64,000 nucleotides of DNA, from positions 124,001-188,000 of the forward strand of contig NKIY01000009.1 of assembly GCA_002256345.1 (NCBI GenBank), in the 5' to 3' direction. Each line of letters opens with the position of its first letter. The first letter of the stretch is position 1. This stretch comes from Bradyrhizobiaceae bacterium PARB1 (GTDB lineage Bacteria; Pseudomonadota; Alphaproteobacteria; Rhizobiales; Xanthobacteraceae). Shown piece after piece: positions 1-9,079 of the stretch. The position numbers and the translations under genes were made by a program. The notes under the pieces are model-generated. The model had not been told where the DNA came from. It saw only the letters and a program-made list of their open reading frames with translations, and did no database searches.

Positions 1-641
1 ACAACGTGCTGTCCTTCGCGGCCATCCCGTTCATTCTCGACAACGGCGCCAAGGCCTATGCGGATTACGGCATGGGCCGTTCGCGCGGCACCATGCCGAT
101 CCAGCTCGCGGGTAATGTGAAGTTCGGTGGCCTGTTCGAAGTCGCCTTCGGCATCACGCTCGGCGAACTCGTCGATGACATCGGCGGCGGTACCTTCACC
201 GGCAAGCCTGTCCGCGCCGTGCAGGTCGGCGGTCCCCTCGGCGCTTATTTCCCGCGCGAATTGTTCGACACGCCTTTCGACTATGAAGCCTTCGCCAAGC
301 GTGATGGCCTGATCGGCCATGGCGGCATCGTGATCTTCGACGACAGCGTAGACATGTCGAAGCAGGCGCGCTTCGCCATGGAGTTCTGCGCCATCGAATC
401 CTGCGGCAAGTGCACGCCCTGTCGCATCGGCTCCACCCGCGGCGTCGAGACCATCGACAAGATTCGATCAGGCGAACGCGTGGCTGAGAATATCGCCGTG
501 CTGGAAGATCTCTCGAACACCATGAAATTCGGCTCGCTCTGTGCGCTGGGCGGCTTCACGCCGTATCCTGTGATGAGCGCGCTCAAGCATTTCCCCGAAG
601 ATTTCGGTCCGGCGCCGACGCGCCTGCAGGCCGCTGAGTAA
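1..641 (+). CDS. fdsB: Formate dehydrogenase beta subunit (FdsB/NuoF-like), 5' end cut off
   Basis: Partial gene open from the left edge in the frame starting at base 3; about 212 C-terminal residues are visible. It corresponds to the NuoF-like flavin and NADH-binding subunit of soluble NAD-dependent formate dehydrogenase. The C-terminal 4Fe-4S motif ESCGKCTPCRIGSTRG is seen near bases 395-440, with the last cluster cysteine in the SLCALGG stretch near 535-550. It passes electrons from the alpha subunit to FMN and NAD+. The stop is 13 bp before fdsA, so the two are co-transcribed. NuoF of complex I shares the fold, but the following FDH-type alpha subunit, fdhD and delta subunit identify an fds operon. 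The N-terminal part and a probable fdsG lie outside the window. Confidence 0.93.
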   Translation, partial: NVLSFAAIPFILDNGAKAYADYGMGRSRGTMPIQLAGNVKFGGLFEVAFGITLGELVDDIGGGTFTGKPVRAVQVGGPLGAYFPRELFDTPFDYEAFAKRDGLIGHGGIVIFDDSVDMSKQARFAMEFCAIESCGKCTPCRIGSTRGVETIDKIRSGERVAENIAVLEDLSNTMKFGSLCALGGFTPYPVMSALKHFPEDFGPAPTRLQAAE

Positions 642-654
642 GAGGAGCAACACC

Positions 655-3558
655 ATGTCGCTCGTTCACGAAATCGATTACGGCACCCCGCTTTCCAAGT
701 CCGAGAAGATGGTGACGCTGACCATCGACGGTCAAAGCATCACGGTGCCCGAGGGCACCTCGATCATGCGCGCCGCCATGGAGATGGGCACGCAGATTCC
801 GAAGCTTTGCGCCACTGACATGGTGGACGCCTTCGGCTCCTGCCGCATGTGCCTCGTCGAGGTCGAAGGCCGGGCCGGCACGCCGGCTTCCTGCACCACG
901 CCGGCGATGGAAGGCCTCGTCGTCAAGACGCAGACCCCGCGCCTGGCTGCGCTCCGCAAGGGTGTGATGGAGCTCTATATCTCCGACCATCCGCTCGACT
1001 GCCTCACCTGCGCGGCCAACGGCGATTGCGAATTGCAGGATGTGGCCGGTCAGGTCGGGCTGCGCGACGTGCGCTACGGTTATGACGGCGAGAACCATGT
1101 GTTCGCCAAGTCGGGCCCCAAGCACACGCACAATTCGCCGGAAGCCTGCGAGAACGATCGCTGGATGGCGAAGGATGAGTCCAATCCGTATTTCACCTAT
1201 GATCCCTCGAAATGCATCGTCTGCTCGCGCTGCGTGCGCGCCTGCGAGGAAGTGCAGGGCACATTCGCGCTGACGATCTCCGGCCGTGGTTTCGACAGCC
1301 GCGTTTCGCCCGGCATGAGCGAGTCATTCCTGGGCTCTGAATGCGTGTCCTGCGGCGCCTGCGTGCAGGCCTGTCCGACGGCGACGCTGACCGAGAAGGC
1401 CGTGATCGAGATCGGCCAGCCCGAGCATTCCAAGATCACCACCTGCGCCTATTGCGGCGTCGGCTGCACCTTCAAAGCGGAAATGCGCGGCGAGGAACTG
1501 GTGCGCATGGTGCCGTGGAAGGACGGCAAGGCCAATCGCGGCCATTCCTGCGTCAAGGGCCGCTTTGCCTGGGGCTATGCGAACCACAAGGAGCGCATCC
1601 TCAATCCGATGATCCGCGAGAAGATTTCCGATCCGTGGCGCGAAGTGTCATGGGACGAGGCATTCAACTTCGCGGCGGCGAAGTTCAAGGGCATTCAAGC
1701 CAAATACGGCAAGGACGCCATCGGCGGCATCACCTCGTCACGCTGCACCAATGAAGAAGTCTATGTGGTGCAGAAGCTGATCCGCGCCGGCTTCGGCAAC
1801 AACAATGTCGATACCTGCGCCCGCGTCTGCCATTCGCCGACCGGCTACGGACTCTCGACGACCTTCGGCACCTCAGCCGGAACGCAGGATTTTGATTCAG
1901 TCGAGCAGACCGATGTCGTCATGATCATTGGCGCCAATCCAACCGATGGCCATCCGGTGTTCGGCTCGCGCCTAAAGAAGCGCCTGCGTCAGGGCGCCAA
2001 ACTCATCGTGGTGGACCCGCGCCGCACCGATATCGTGCGCTCGGCCCATATCGAAGCGCAGCACCATCTGCCGCTTCTGCCCGGCACCAATGTCGCCGTG
2101 CTCACCGCCATCGCTCATGTCATCGTTACCGAAGGCCTCGTCAACGAAGCCTTCGTGCGCGAACGCTGCGACTGGAGCGAGTTCGAGGATTGGGCGTCCT
2201 TCGTTGCCGAGCCCTCGCGCAGCCCGGAAGCCACCGCCATCATGACCGGCGTCGATCCGAAGGAGCTGCGCGCGGCCGCGCGTCTGTTCGCTACCGGCGG
2301 CAATGGCGCGATCTATTACGGGCTTGGCGTCACCGAGCACAGCCAGGGCTCGACCACGGTCATCGCCATCGCCAATCTCGCCATGGCCACCGGCAATATC
2401 GGCCGTCCCGGCGTCGGCGTGAATCCGTTGCGCGGCCAGAACAATGTGCAGGGCTCCTGCGACATGGGCTCGTTCCCGCATGAGCTGCCGGGCTATCGCC
2501 ATCTCTCCGGCGATGCCGTGCGCGAGCAGTTCGAGGCGATGTGGAATGTGAAGCTCAACCCCGAGCCGGGTCTGCGCATCCCCAACATGTTCGATGCCGC
2601 CACCGACGGCACCTTCATGGGGCTCTATGTGCAGGGTGAGGATATCCTGCAGTCCGACCCGAACACTTCGCATGTGGTCGCGGCGCTGTCTTCTATGGAA
2701 TGTGTCATCGTGCATGACTTGTTCCTGAACGAGACGGCGAACTACGCTCATGTCTTCTTCCCGGGCTCGACCTTCCTGGAGAAGAACGGCACCTTCACCA
2801 ACGCCGAACGCCGCATCCAGCGCGTCCGCAAGGTGATGTCGCCGAAGAACGGGCTCGAGGACTGGGAAGTCACCCTGGGATTCGCCAAGGCGCTCGGCTT
2901 CGAGATGAAGTACAACCATCCTTCGGAGATCATGGATGAGATCGCGGCGCTGACGCCGACCTTCGCCGGCGTCTCCTATGAGAAGCTGGAGAAGGATGGG
3001 TCCGTGCAGTGGCCGTGCAACGAGAAGGCGCCGCATGGCACGCCGATCATGCATATCGGAGGCTTCGTGCGCGGCAAGGGCAAGTTCATGCGCACCGAAT
3101 ATGTGGCGACGGACGAGCGCACTGGTCCGCGCTTCCCGCTGCTACTCACCACCGGCCGCATTCTCAGCCAGTACAATGTCGGCGCGCAGACGCGGCGGAC
3201 TGACAATGTGGTGTGGCACGAGGAAGATCGTCTCGAACTGCATCCGCACGATGCCGAACAGCGCGGCATCCGCGACGGCGATTGGGTGCGGCTGCAGAGC
3301 CGTGCCGGCGAGACGACATTGCGCGCGCTCATCACCGAACGCGTGGCGCCGGGCGTGGTCTACACCACCTTCCACCACCCGACCACGCAGGCCAATGTCA
3401 TCACCACGGATTTCTCGGACTGGGCGACCAATTGTCCAGAATACAAGGTGACGGCAGTGCAGATCTCGCCCTCCAACGGTCCGTCGGAATGGCAGAAGGA
3501 ATATGACGAGCAGGCCCGTCAGTCGCGCCGTATCGCGCCGCTGGAGGCCGCCGAGTAG
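655..3558 (+). CDS. fdsA: NAD-dependent formate dehydrogenase alpha subunit (FdsA)
   Basis: 967-residue catalytic subunit oxidising formate to CO2 at a bis-MGD molybdenum centre in the cytoplasm. Domains in order: an N-terminal 2Fe-2S ferredoxin domain (Cys 52, 63, 66, 80); a His/Cys3 cluster segment (CLTCAANGDCELQ); two ferredoxin-type 4Fe-4S motifs (CIVCSRCVRACEE, CVSCGACVQACP); the FDH 4Fe-4S motif CAYCGVGC; the molybdopterin oxidoreductase core; and a C-terminal dinucleotide-binding domain. The probable molybdenum ligand is Cys392 in CARVCHSPTGYG, so this is a cysteine rather than a selenocysteine enzyme. An AGGAG ribosome site precedes the ATG. The length fits FdsA of Rhodobacter and Cupriavidus. 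The following fdhD begins 3 bp after the stop. Confidence 0.97.
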   Translation: MSLVHEIDYGTPLSKSEKMVTLTIDGQSITVPEGTSIMRAAMEMGTQIPKLCATDMVDAFGSCRMCLVEVEGRAGTPASCTTPAMEGLVVKTQTPRLAALRKGVMELYISDHPLDCLTCAANGDCELQDVAGQVGLRDVRYGYDGENHVFAKSGPKHTHNSPEACENDRWMAKDESNPYFTYDPSKCIVCSRCVRACEEVQGTFALTISGRGFDSRVSPGMSESFLGSECVSCGACVQACPTATLTEKAVIEIGQPEHSKITTCAYCGVGCTFKAEMRGEELVRMVPWKDGKANRGHSCVKGRFAWGYANHKERILNPMIREKISDPWREVSWDEAFNFAAAKFKGIQAKYGKDAIGGITSSRCTNEEVYVVQKLIRAGFGNNNVDTCARVCHSPTGYGLSTTFGTSAGTQDFDSVEQTDVVMIIGANPTDGHPVFGSRLKKRLRQGAKLIVVDPRRTDIVRSAHIEAQHHLPLLPGTNVAVLTAIAHVIVTEGLVNEAFVRERCDWSEFEDWASFVAEPSRSPEATAIMTGVDPKELRAAARLFATGGNGAIYYGLGVTEHSQGSTTVIAIANLAMATGNIGRPGVGVNPLRGQNNVQGSCDMGSFPHELPGYRHLSGDAVREQFEAMWNVKLNPEPGLRIPNMFDAATDGTFMGLYVQGEDILQSDPNTSHVVAALSSMECVIVHDLFLNETANYAHVFFPGSTFLEKNGTFTNAERRIQRVRKVMSPKNGLEDWEVTLGFAKALGFEMKYNHPSEIMDEIAALTPTFAGVSYEKLEKDGSVQWPCNEKAPHGTPIMHIGGFVRGKGKFMRTEYVATDERTGPRFPLLLTTGRILSQYNVGAQTRRTDNVVWHEEDRLELHPHDAEQRGIRDGDWVRLQSRAGETTLRALITERVAPGVVYTTFHHPTTQANVITTDFSDWATNCPEYKVTAVQISPSNGPSEWQKEYDEQARQSRRIAPLEAAE

Positions 3559-3561
3559 TCC

Positions 3562-4407
3562 ATGCACGATCCGGTTCGCAAAGCTGCCCGCAAAGTCTGG
3601 CGCCGCAATGGCGTCAGCGAGGGCCTGCGCGCGGTGCCGGAAGAGACCGCGCTGGCGATCACCTATAATGGCGGCACCTACGCCGTCATGATGGGGACGC
3701 CGCAGGACTATCGGGACTTCGCCTATGGTTTCAGCCTGAGCGAGGGCGTGGTCGCTGACATCGGCGAGATTGAAAGTTTCGAGGCCGTCGAATTCGACGA
3801 TGGCGTCGAGCTGCGCATGTGGCTGGCCTCCGACAAGGCCGAGAGCATCAGCGCGCGGCGCCGGCAGATCGCCGGGCCGACCGGCTGCGGTCTGTGCGGC
3901 ATCGACTCCATCACCGAAGCGGTGAAGCCGGCTGCGGTGGTCGGGGCGGGCAGCTCTTTCACCTTCGGTCAGATCATGGCTGCGATGGACGCATTGGCAC
4001 CATTGCAGAAGGTCAATATCGAGACCCGTGCGGTGCACGCGGCGGCGTTCTGGATGCCGGATCAGGGCATCGTCGCGCTGCGCGAGGATGTCGGGCGCCA
4101 CAATGCGCTCGACAAGCTTGCCGGCGCGCTGGCGCAGGCCAAGGTCGATGCACATCGGGGCGTGGTGCTGCTCACCAGCCGCGTCTCCGTCGAAATGGTG
4201 CAGAAGACCGCTGCCATCGGCGCGCCTGTCATGGTGTCGGTCTCGGCACCCACCGCGCTCGCCATCCGCATGGCCGAGGCTGCCGGCATCACGCTTGCCG
4301 CTATTGCGCGGTCAGACGGGTTTGAAGTTTTCACACATCCGCACCGCGTGGTCGGGGATGCATCAGGACAAGACAATGGACACCCACGCACACACGTCGT
4401 CGCCTGA
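3562..4407 (+). CDS. fdhD: Formate dehydrogenase sulfurtransferase FdhD (FdsC)
   Basis: 281-residue FdhD-family protein. FdhD moves sulfur from a cysteine desulfurase to the molybdenum cofactor of formate dehydrogenase, which is needed for activity. The conserved CxxC pair is present at Cys109/Cys112 in GPTGCGLCGID, and the LREDVGRHNALDK stretch typical of the family follows. In fds operons this gene occupies the fdsC position. It starts 3 bp after fdsA and its 3' end overlaps the start of fdsD by about 32 bp, indicating translational coupling. The function is assigned from family membership and operon position. Confidence 0.95.
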   Translation: MHDPVRKAARKVWRRNGVSEGLRAVPEETALAITYNGGTYAVMMGTPQDYRDFAYGFSLSEGVVADIGEIESFEAVEFDDGVELRMWLASDKAESISARRRQIAGPTGCGLCGIDSITEAVKPAAVVGAGSSFTFGQIMAAMDALAPLQKVNIETRAVHAAAFWMPDQGIVALREDVGRHNALDKLAGALAQAKVDAHRGVVLLTSRVSVEMVQKTAAIGAPVMVSVSAPTALAIRMAEAAGITLAAIARSDGFEVFTHPHRVVGDASGQDNGHPRTHVVA

Positions 4408-4606
4408 CCGGCTGATCTACATGGCCAATCAGATTGGCGATTTCTTCAACAGCCAGGGCCACGACAAGGCCGTGGCGGGGATCGCCGAGCATATCAAGAA
4501 GTTTTGGGACCCGCGTATGCGGAAGAAGATCTTCGAGCACATCGATAATGGCGGGGCAGGGCTGAAGCCGAACGTTCTCGAGGCAATTGCTTCGTTGAAG
4601 GGATAA
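4376..4606 (+). CDS. fdsD: Formate dehydrogenase delta subunit (FdsD)
   Basis: 76-residue protein beginning MDTHAHTSSPDRLIYMANQI. It matches the short delta subunit of soluble formate dehydrogenases in the pattern RLIYMANQIGDFF, the SQGHDKAVAGIAEHI helix and the KFWDPRMR motif. The delta subunit is small, lacks cofactor motifs and is thought to help assemble or stabilise the complex. The ATG lies inside the 3' end of fdhD in another frame, which fits the coupled fdsG-B-A-C-D order. It is the last gene of the operon; the LysR gene beyond it is on the opposite strand. No clear hairpin terminator is visible after it. Confidence 0.92.
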   Translation: MDTHAHTSSPDRLIYMANQIGDFFNSQGHDKAVAGIAEHIKKFWDPRMRKKIFEHIDNGGAGLKPNVLEAIASLKG

Positions 4607-4731
4607 AGCCGATCCGGTTTGATCCGTCTTTTCGTGGGCTGTGACGGACGTCGCCTGATGAGGTGCTGGCCGCCATAGCGTTAGGCCGTGCCCCGGCTTC
4701 TAACGTCCTGTGCTTTGTTCGAACCCGGCGT

Positions 4732-5619
4732 TCACGGCAATATGTGTTCGTGGACGATGGCGATGAACGATTTCTGTGCGTCGTATCGGTTGCCCTCGGC
4801 CTTCCAGACACATCGCGTTTCCGAAAAGAACTTGCCGTCGCTCAACGGGCGCAGAACGACGCCTGCAATATGGGCCGATGTCATCGCTTGCGGAACCAAA
4901 GCAACACCGAGACCGTGGGCGACGGCAGATATGACGCTCACCCAATGCCGCACCTCGTGAATGACCGTAGGTGAAAAGCCGGCAGACTGGCAAATTTCCA
5001 GAATTGAGTTGAAATATGCCGGCGAAGCGGATCGTCCAAAAAGGATGAACTCTTCCGACGCCAGGCTTTTGAGACGTACGGAGCGTTTCGCGGCTTGCGC
5101 GTGGTCACTCGGCAGGCAGGCAAGGAGCGGTTCTCTGCAGAAGCGAAATCCGCCCAGGCCGTCGGGTGTCTCCAGCCCGTTGATGAAACCGAAATCAATC
5201 TCGTCGCGCTTCAGTGCCGCAATCTGCTCAACCGTATTGAGCTCCTGTAACCGCAGCTCGATGTGAGGGTGGAGCTGCCGGAACTTGCGAACGATCGCCG
5301 GTAGCCCGCGATAAAGCGTGGAGCCTCCAAACCCCACACGCAACAGTCCGCTCTTCTCGTCATCGACGGCTTTGACGAAGTCGCGAACCTCATCGACGCG
5401 GCGAAGCAGGAAGGTCGCTTCTGCCTGAAGCGCGCGCCCTGCCGCCGTCAGTTCGACATTGCGGCTGTTGCGATGGAAGAGCTTGGTCGCAAGGTTCTCC
5501 TCAAGCTGCCGGATAGCCAGGCTGAGGGGCGGCTGGGAGATCGCCAGCCTTACGGCCGCGCGCCGGAAATGACGCTCCTCGGCGAGAACAACAAAATACC
5601 GAAGCAGTCGAAAATCCAT
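4732..5619 (-). CDS. LysR-family transcriptional regulator
   Basis: 295-residue LysR regulator starting MDFRLLRYFVVLAEERHFRR, with an N-terminal winged helix-turn-helix (about residues 1-60, including AAVRLAISQPPLSLAIRQLE) and a substrate-binding effector domain. An upstream ATG at 5655 is possible. The start at 5619 is chosen because GGAG sits about 7 bases before it and LysR proteins normally begin close to this motif. It is divergent from the Bug-family receptor and acyl-CoA dehydrogenase genes, the classic arrangement for a LysR protein controlling its neighbour. The inducer is unknown; the shared gap 5620-5737 probably holds the operator. Confidence 0.9.
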   Translation of the reverse strand: MDFRLLRYFVVLAEERHFRRAAVRLAISQPPLSLAIRQLEENLATKLFHRNSRNVELTAAGRALQAEATFLLRRVDEVRDFVKAVDDEKSGLLRVGFGGSTLYRGLPAIVRKFRQLHPHIELRLQELNTVEQIAALKRDEIDFGFINGLETPDGLGGFRFCREPLLACLPSDHAQAAKRSVRLKSLASEEFILFGRSASPAYFNSILEICQSAGFSPTVIHEVRHWVSVISAVAHGLGVALVPQAMTSAHIAGVVLRPLSDGKFFSETRCVWKAEGNRYDAQKSFIAIVHEHILP

Positions 5620-5737
5620 CCAGGTCTCCGAACATCGATATGCTTTATGGATCAATTCAAGCCAAATAATATTGGACGCTATCGATCAAGGAGGGTCAAC
5701 TGGCGCGCAGAAAATAAAGAAGCAGGGAGAAAACAGG

Positions 5738-6721
5738 ATGATCTTGCCAGGGAGCGCGCGCCGGATCGGATTGGTTGTCGTGGCGGGTCTCGCCGTTGCG
5801 TGGGGCACAATGGCGAGGGCGGAATATCCGGATCGTCCGGTCAAACTTGTTGTGCCCTTCGCCGCGGGTGGTCCGACCGATGCGCTGGCTCGCAATCTCG
5901 CTGAAGGATTGCGCGTACAACTCAAGCAGACGGTGGTGGTTGAAAACAAAGGCGGTGCTGGAGCCAATATCGGCGCCGAATACACTGCGAATTCGCCTGC
6001 CGACGGCTACACCTTGATGTTCGGGACGTCGGGGCCCCTGGCGATCAATGTCAGTCTCTACAAGAAGCTGAGCTATGATCCGATCAAGAGCTTCGAGCCC
6101 GTGATCATGCTCGGCAAACTCCCCAATGTGCTGTCTGTCGGCCCGGCATGCCCGGCCAAGGATCTCAAGGAACTGATCGCCTATGCGAAGGCTGGCAACA
6201 AACTGAGCTACTCGTCATCGGGTGTCGGCGCCTCGACGCATCTGTCCGGAATTCTCTTCAACTCGGAAACGGGCGTCGATCTGCAGCACGTTCCATATCG
6301 CGGAGCCGCGCCGGCCATGACCGATCTGATTGGCGGGCAGGTTCCGGTGAGTTTTTCGGATGTCTACACGTCGGCTCCGCACATCAAGGCTGGAACGATT
6401 CGTCCTATCGGCGTCACAACGATCGAGCGCACTCCGTTACTTCCCGACGTGCCGACGCTCGACGAGCTCGGCCTGAAGGGATTCGACGTCAGCGTCTTCT
6501 TCGGCATTGTCGTTCCGAAGGGAACGCCGCCCGAGATCGTTGCAAAACTCAATGCCGCGTTCCGGGCGGCCATCAAGGATCCCGCCATCAAGATGGCCAT
6601 GGATCAGCAAGGCATCATTCCCGCCCAATCCGATACTCCGGCCTATCTGGCGCAGTTCATGACATCTGAAACCGCCCACTGGCGCAGCGTTCTCACGCAG
6701 GTCGGTTTCGAATCTCAATAA
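5738..6721 (+). CDS. Bug/TctC-family tripartite tricarboxylate transporter receptor
   Basis: 327-residue periplasmic solute-binding protein of the Bug/TctC family. The start at 5738 is supported by GGGAGAAAA upstream and puts a typical signal peptide first (MILPGSARRIGLVVVAGLAV, cleaved after GTMARA). The family signature follows: YPDRPVKLVVPFAAGGPTD, then GANIGAEYTA and YSSSGVGASTHLSG. These receptors bind carboxylates for TctAB-type carriers or act as environmental sensors. No tctA or tctB gene is nearby, so this is an orphan receptor. Its position between a divergent LysR gene and an acyl-CoA dehydrogenase suggests that its ligand is an organic acid consumed by that enzyme; this is inference. 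Confidence 0.9.
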   Translation: MILPGSARRIGLVVVAGLAVAWGTMARAEYPDRPVKLVVPFAAGGPTDALARNLAEGLRVQLKQTVVVENKGGAGANIGAEYTANSPADGYTLMFGTSGPLAINVSLYKKLSYDPIKSFEPVIMLGKLPNVLSVGPACPAKDLKELIAYAKAGNKLSYSSSGVGASTHLSGILFNSETGVDLQHVPYRGAAPAMTDLIGGQVPVSFSDVYTSAPHIKAGTIRPIGVTTIERTPLLPDVPTLDELGLKGFDVSVFFGIVVPKGTPPEIVAKLNAAFRAAIKDPAIKMAMDQQGIIPAQSDTPAYLAQFMTSETAHWRSVLTQVGFESQ

Positions 6722-6744
6722 GAAAAATCAGAAGGAACACAGAC

Positions 6745-8550
6745 ATGAACTATCAACCTGACTCTTCCACTTTTGCCGCCCCAGCCGAGCACCTGGCCGG
6801 CCGCGAGGCTACAGCAGAGCGCTCAAGGAAGCTGGCTCCCGACTGTGCAGGAAGCAACTTCTTTGCCGTCGATCACAATCTGCAGGCGTTGCTCCCGCAG
6901 TACATCGAGACGAAGCTTCTGGATCACGTTCGACCGCATCTCGATGGTCTCGGTGAACTCTGTGGCAATCAGCTCTATGATTTGGCTGACCTCGCGGAAA
7001 GGCACCCGCCCGCTCTGCGGCAACGGGATCGCTACGGACGCGACGATGAAATGGTCGAGTATCATCCCGCATATCAACGCATGGAAGAGATCGCCTATGG
7101 GCGCTACGGCATCCATGCGATGTCATATCGACCGGGTGTTCTGGGGTGGCCGGAAAAACTTCCACCGATCGTCAAATATGTCTTTCAGTACATCTTTTCG
7201 CAGACTGAATTCGGGTTGATGTGCCCGGTCAATATTGCCGGCAGTTCATCGGAGCTCATTCGTCGCTATGGAAGCGACGAAGCTCGCACCCGTTTCGTCG
7301 ATCGCATGCTGTCGCAGGATATGAGCGAGCTATATCGTGCTGCGCAGTTCATGACGGAAAAGGCCGGCGGCTCCGATGTAGGCGCCGCGGAACTGGTTGC
7401 TGTCAGGGATGGTGAGAACTGGCGTCTGTGGGGTGAGAAGTGGTTCTGCTCCAATGTCAGCGCGGAGGTCGTAGTGCTGTTGGCGAGGCCTGAAGGGGCT
7501 CAAGCCGGCGGCAAGGGGCTTGGCCTGTTCGTGATGCCCAAATATCTCCCGGATGGCACGCGGAATGCCTACAGGGTTGTTCGTATCAAGGACAAGCTGG
7601 GCAGCAAGTCGATGGCCAGTGGCGAAGTCCGGCTGGAAGGTGCGGTTGCCTACCAACTGGGTGAGCTCGATCGCGGGCTCAAGCAGATGCTGGAGATGGT
7701 CAACTCGAGCAGGGTTTCTCATCTGGCGCGAGCTGCCGGGATGATGCGACGCTGTCTGAACGAAGCGCTTGTTGCGACCCGCAACAGGAACGCTTTCGGC
7801 CGCAGCGTCATCGATCATCCCTTGATGCGTCGACAGCTGATGAAACTCATGGTGCCAACGGAGCAGGCATTGTCTGCCCTGCTGTTCACGGCATCGGTTT
7901 CGGCGAGCGAGGATCAGCCGGAAGCGCAGAAGATTCTGCGGATCATGACGCCCATCTGCAAGTATCGCGCATGCCGGGACAACGTGACGGTGGCGACCGG
8001 CTCGATGGAAGCCCGGGGCGGTAACGGTTACATCGAGGACTGGCCGAACGCAAAACTGATCCGTGATGCCCATCTCGGTGTGCTGTGGGACGGCACGAGC
8101 AACATCAACGCGCTCGATGCCATCCATCGATCGATCAAGAAGGAACGCGCCCACCTGATCCTGGAGCAAGATCTTCTAGCCCGCTTGAATCGTGCCGAAG
8201 ATCTTCCGGGACAGTTTCGCACGCGTCTTGAAAACAGCGTGCGTCAGGCGTTCGCCTTTGCGTCCGAAATCGCCGCCGAGCCGTCCAACGAGCGGTTTTG
8301 CCGTCTCGCTGCCGGTCAGTTGTACCATGCAGTCACGATGGTGCTTTTAGCCGAAGAAGGGCTGCGTGCCGCTGCTGCTGGCGGCGATGCACGGCGCCTT
8401 CTGCTTGCGCGGTTCGTGCTGGAGCATCGGTTGCGCGATAATCTCACGCTCAACATCGCCTCGCTGAAATGGGAGGAAGCAGCCATAGACTTGCTGCTCA
8501 GCGATGAGCCGGTATCTTTGAGTGATGCAACCCTGCTGGTTGTTGCCTGA
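6745..8550 (+). CDS. AidB-like acyl-CoA dehydrogenase family protein
   Basis: 601-residue flavoprotein, longer than the usual 380-residue acyl-CoA dehydrogenase. Recognisable features: an AidB-type N-terminal half (FAVDHNLQALLPQY, later HPAYQRMEEIAYGRYGIHAM), the FAD-contact stretch QFMTEKAGGSDVG near residue 200, a central beta domain, the helical RNAFGRSVIDHP segment, and ARGGNGYIEDWPNAKLIRD near the C-terminal third with LWDGTSNI after it. AidB-like proteins include the E. coli alkylation-response protein and long-chain dehydrogenases, so the substrate cannot be stated. An AGAAGGA ribosome site precedes the ATG, and the gene lies 23 bp behind the Bug receptor, probably in one operon under the divergent LysR regulator. 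Confidence 0.88.
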   Translation: MNYQPDSSTFAAPAEHLAGREATAERSRKLAPDCAGSNFFAVDHNLQALLPQYIETKLLDHVRPHLDGLGELCGNQLYDLADLAERHPPALRQRDRYGRDDEMVEYHPAYQRMEEIAYGRYGIHAMSYRPGVLGWPEKLPPIVKYVFQYIFSQTEFGLMCPVNIAGSSSELIRRYGSDEARTRFVDRMLSQDMSELYRAAQFMTEKAGGSDVGAAELVAVRDGENWRLWGEKWFCSNVSAEVVVLLARPEGAQAGGKGLGLFVMPKYLPDGTRNAYRVVRIKDKLGSKSMASGEVRLEGAVAYQLGELDRGLKQMLEMVNSSRVSHLARAAGMMRRCLNEALVATRNRNAFGRSVIDHPLMRRQLMKLMVPTEQALSALLFTASVSASEDQPEAQKILRIMTPICKYRACRDNVTVATGSMEARGGNGYIEDWPNAKLIRDAHLGVLWDGTSNINALDAIHRSIKKERAHLILEQDLLARLNRAEDLPGQFRTRLENSVRQAFAFASEIAAEPSNERFCRLAAGQLYHAVTMVLLAEEGLRAAAAGGDARRLLLARFVLEHRLRDNLTLNIASLKWEEAAIDLLLSDEPVSLSDATLLVVA

Positions 8551-8582
8551 TCAAAAATCAACCGGGAATGTAGAAAGTAGAT

Positions 8583-8606
8583 GGGGTGGTCCTGACGGAC
8601 CGCCCC
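8583..8606. terminator. Hairpin between acyl-CoA dehydrogenase and bolA
   Basis: Ten-base arms (GGGGTGGTCC and GGACCGCCCC, one G-T wobble) around a TGAC loop, lying between two convergent genes. There is no T-run, so factor-independent termination is uncertain. Confidence 0.4.
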
Positions 8607-8656
8607 CTCGCTGGACTTGAGGTTACAAGTCCTGCGGAAGAGTATGGCCTCAACAC

Positions 8657-8929
8657 CTACCCCGCTTCGCCCGGGGTCTGTGCCTTCAGGGCCAGCGCGT
8701 GCACGGTTCCTGCGAGTTCCGCGGCCAGCAGCGTGTTGACCATCCGGTGCCGGTCGATCCGGCTCTTCCCTTCGAAGGCTTCCGACACAATATTGACCCT
8801 GAAATGGGTTTCCCCCTCGGGGCGGTGGCCCATGTGACCGGCATGCAGGTGCGATTCATCGGTCACGGTCAGGCTACGGGGTGCGAAAGCCTCCGTCAGC
8901 TTCTTTGTGATGTTATCTTTCATGGTCAT
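8657..8929 (-). CDS. bolA: BolA-family protein
   Basis: 90-residue BolA-like protein. Family features: an N-terminal helix (NITKKLTEAFAP), the central DESHLHAGHMGH region supplying histidines that can help coordinate a 2Fe-2S cluster with a monothiol glutaredoxin, and the FEGKSRIDRHRMVNTLLAAE motif, a variant of the BolA F-x-G-x3-v-x-R-H/Q-x-x-v segment. BolA proteins act in iron-sulfur handling and stress or morphology responses. It is divergent from the J-domain gene. The second methionine (8923) is an equally possible start. Confidence 0.92.
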   Translation of the reverse strand: MTMKDNITKKLTEAFAPRSLTVTDESHLHAGHMGHRPEGETHFRVNIVSEAFEGKSRIDRHRMVNTLLAAELAGTVHALALKAQTPGEAG

Positions 8930-9079
8930 GATGACCGGCTTAGCGGCTCAGCCGGCGGGCGTCTATCGTGATGTCATGACGGCCGGTGAGGGGCGGTATC
9001 GCCCCGCGCGGGCAGGCCTGTGAGGATAATCCGAATGTCAAGACTTGAAGCTTTGTGCGTTGCGTAGTCAAAGTCAGCC

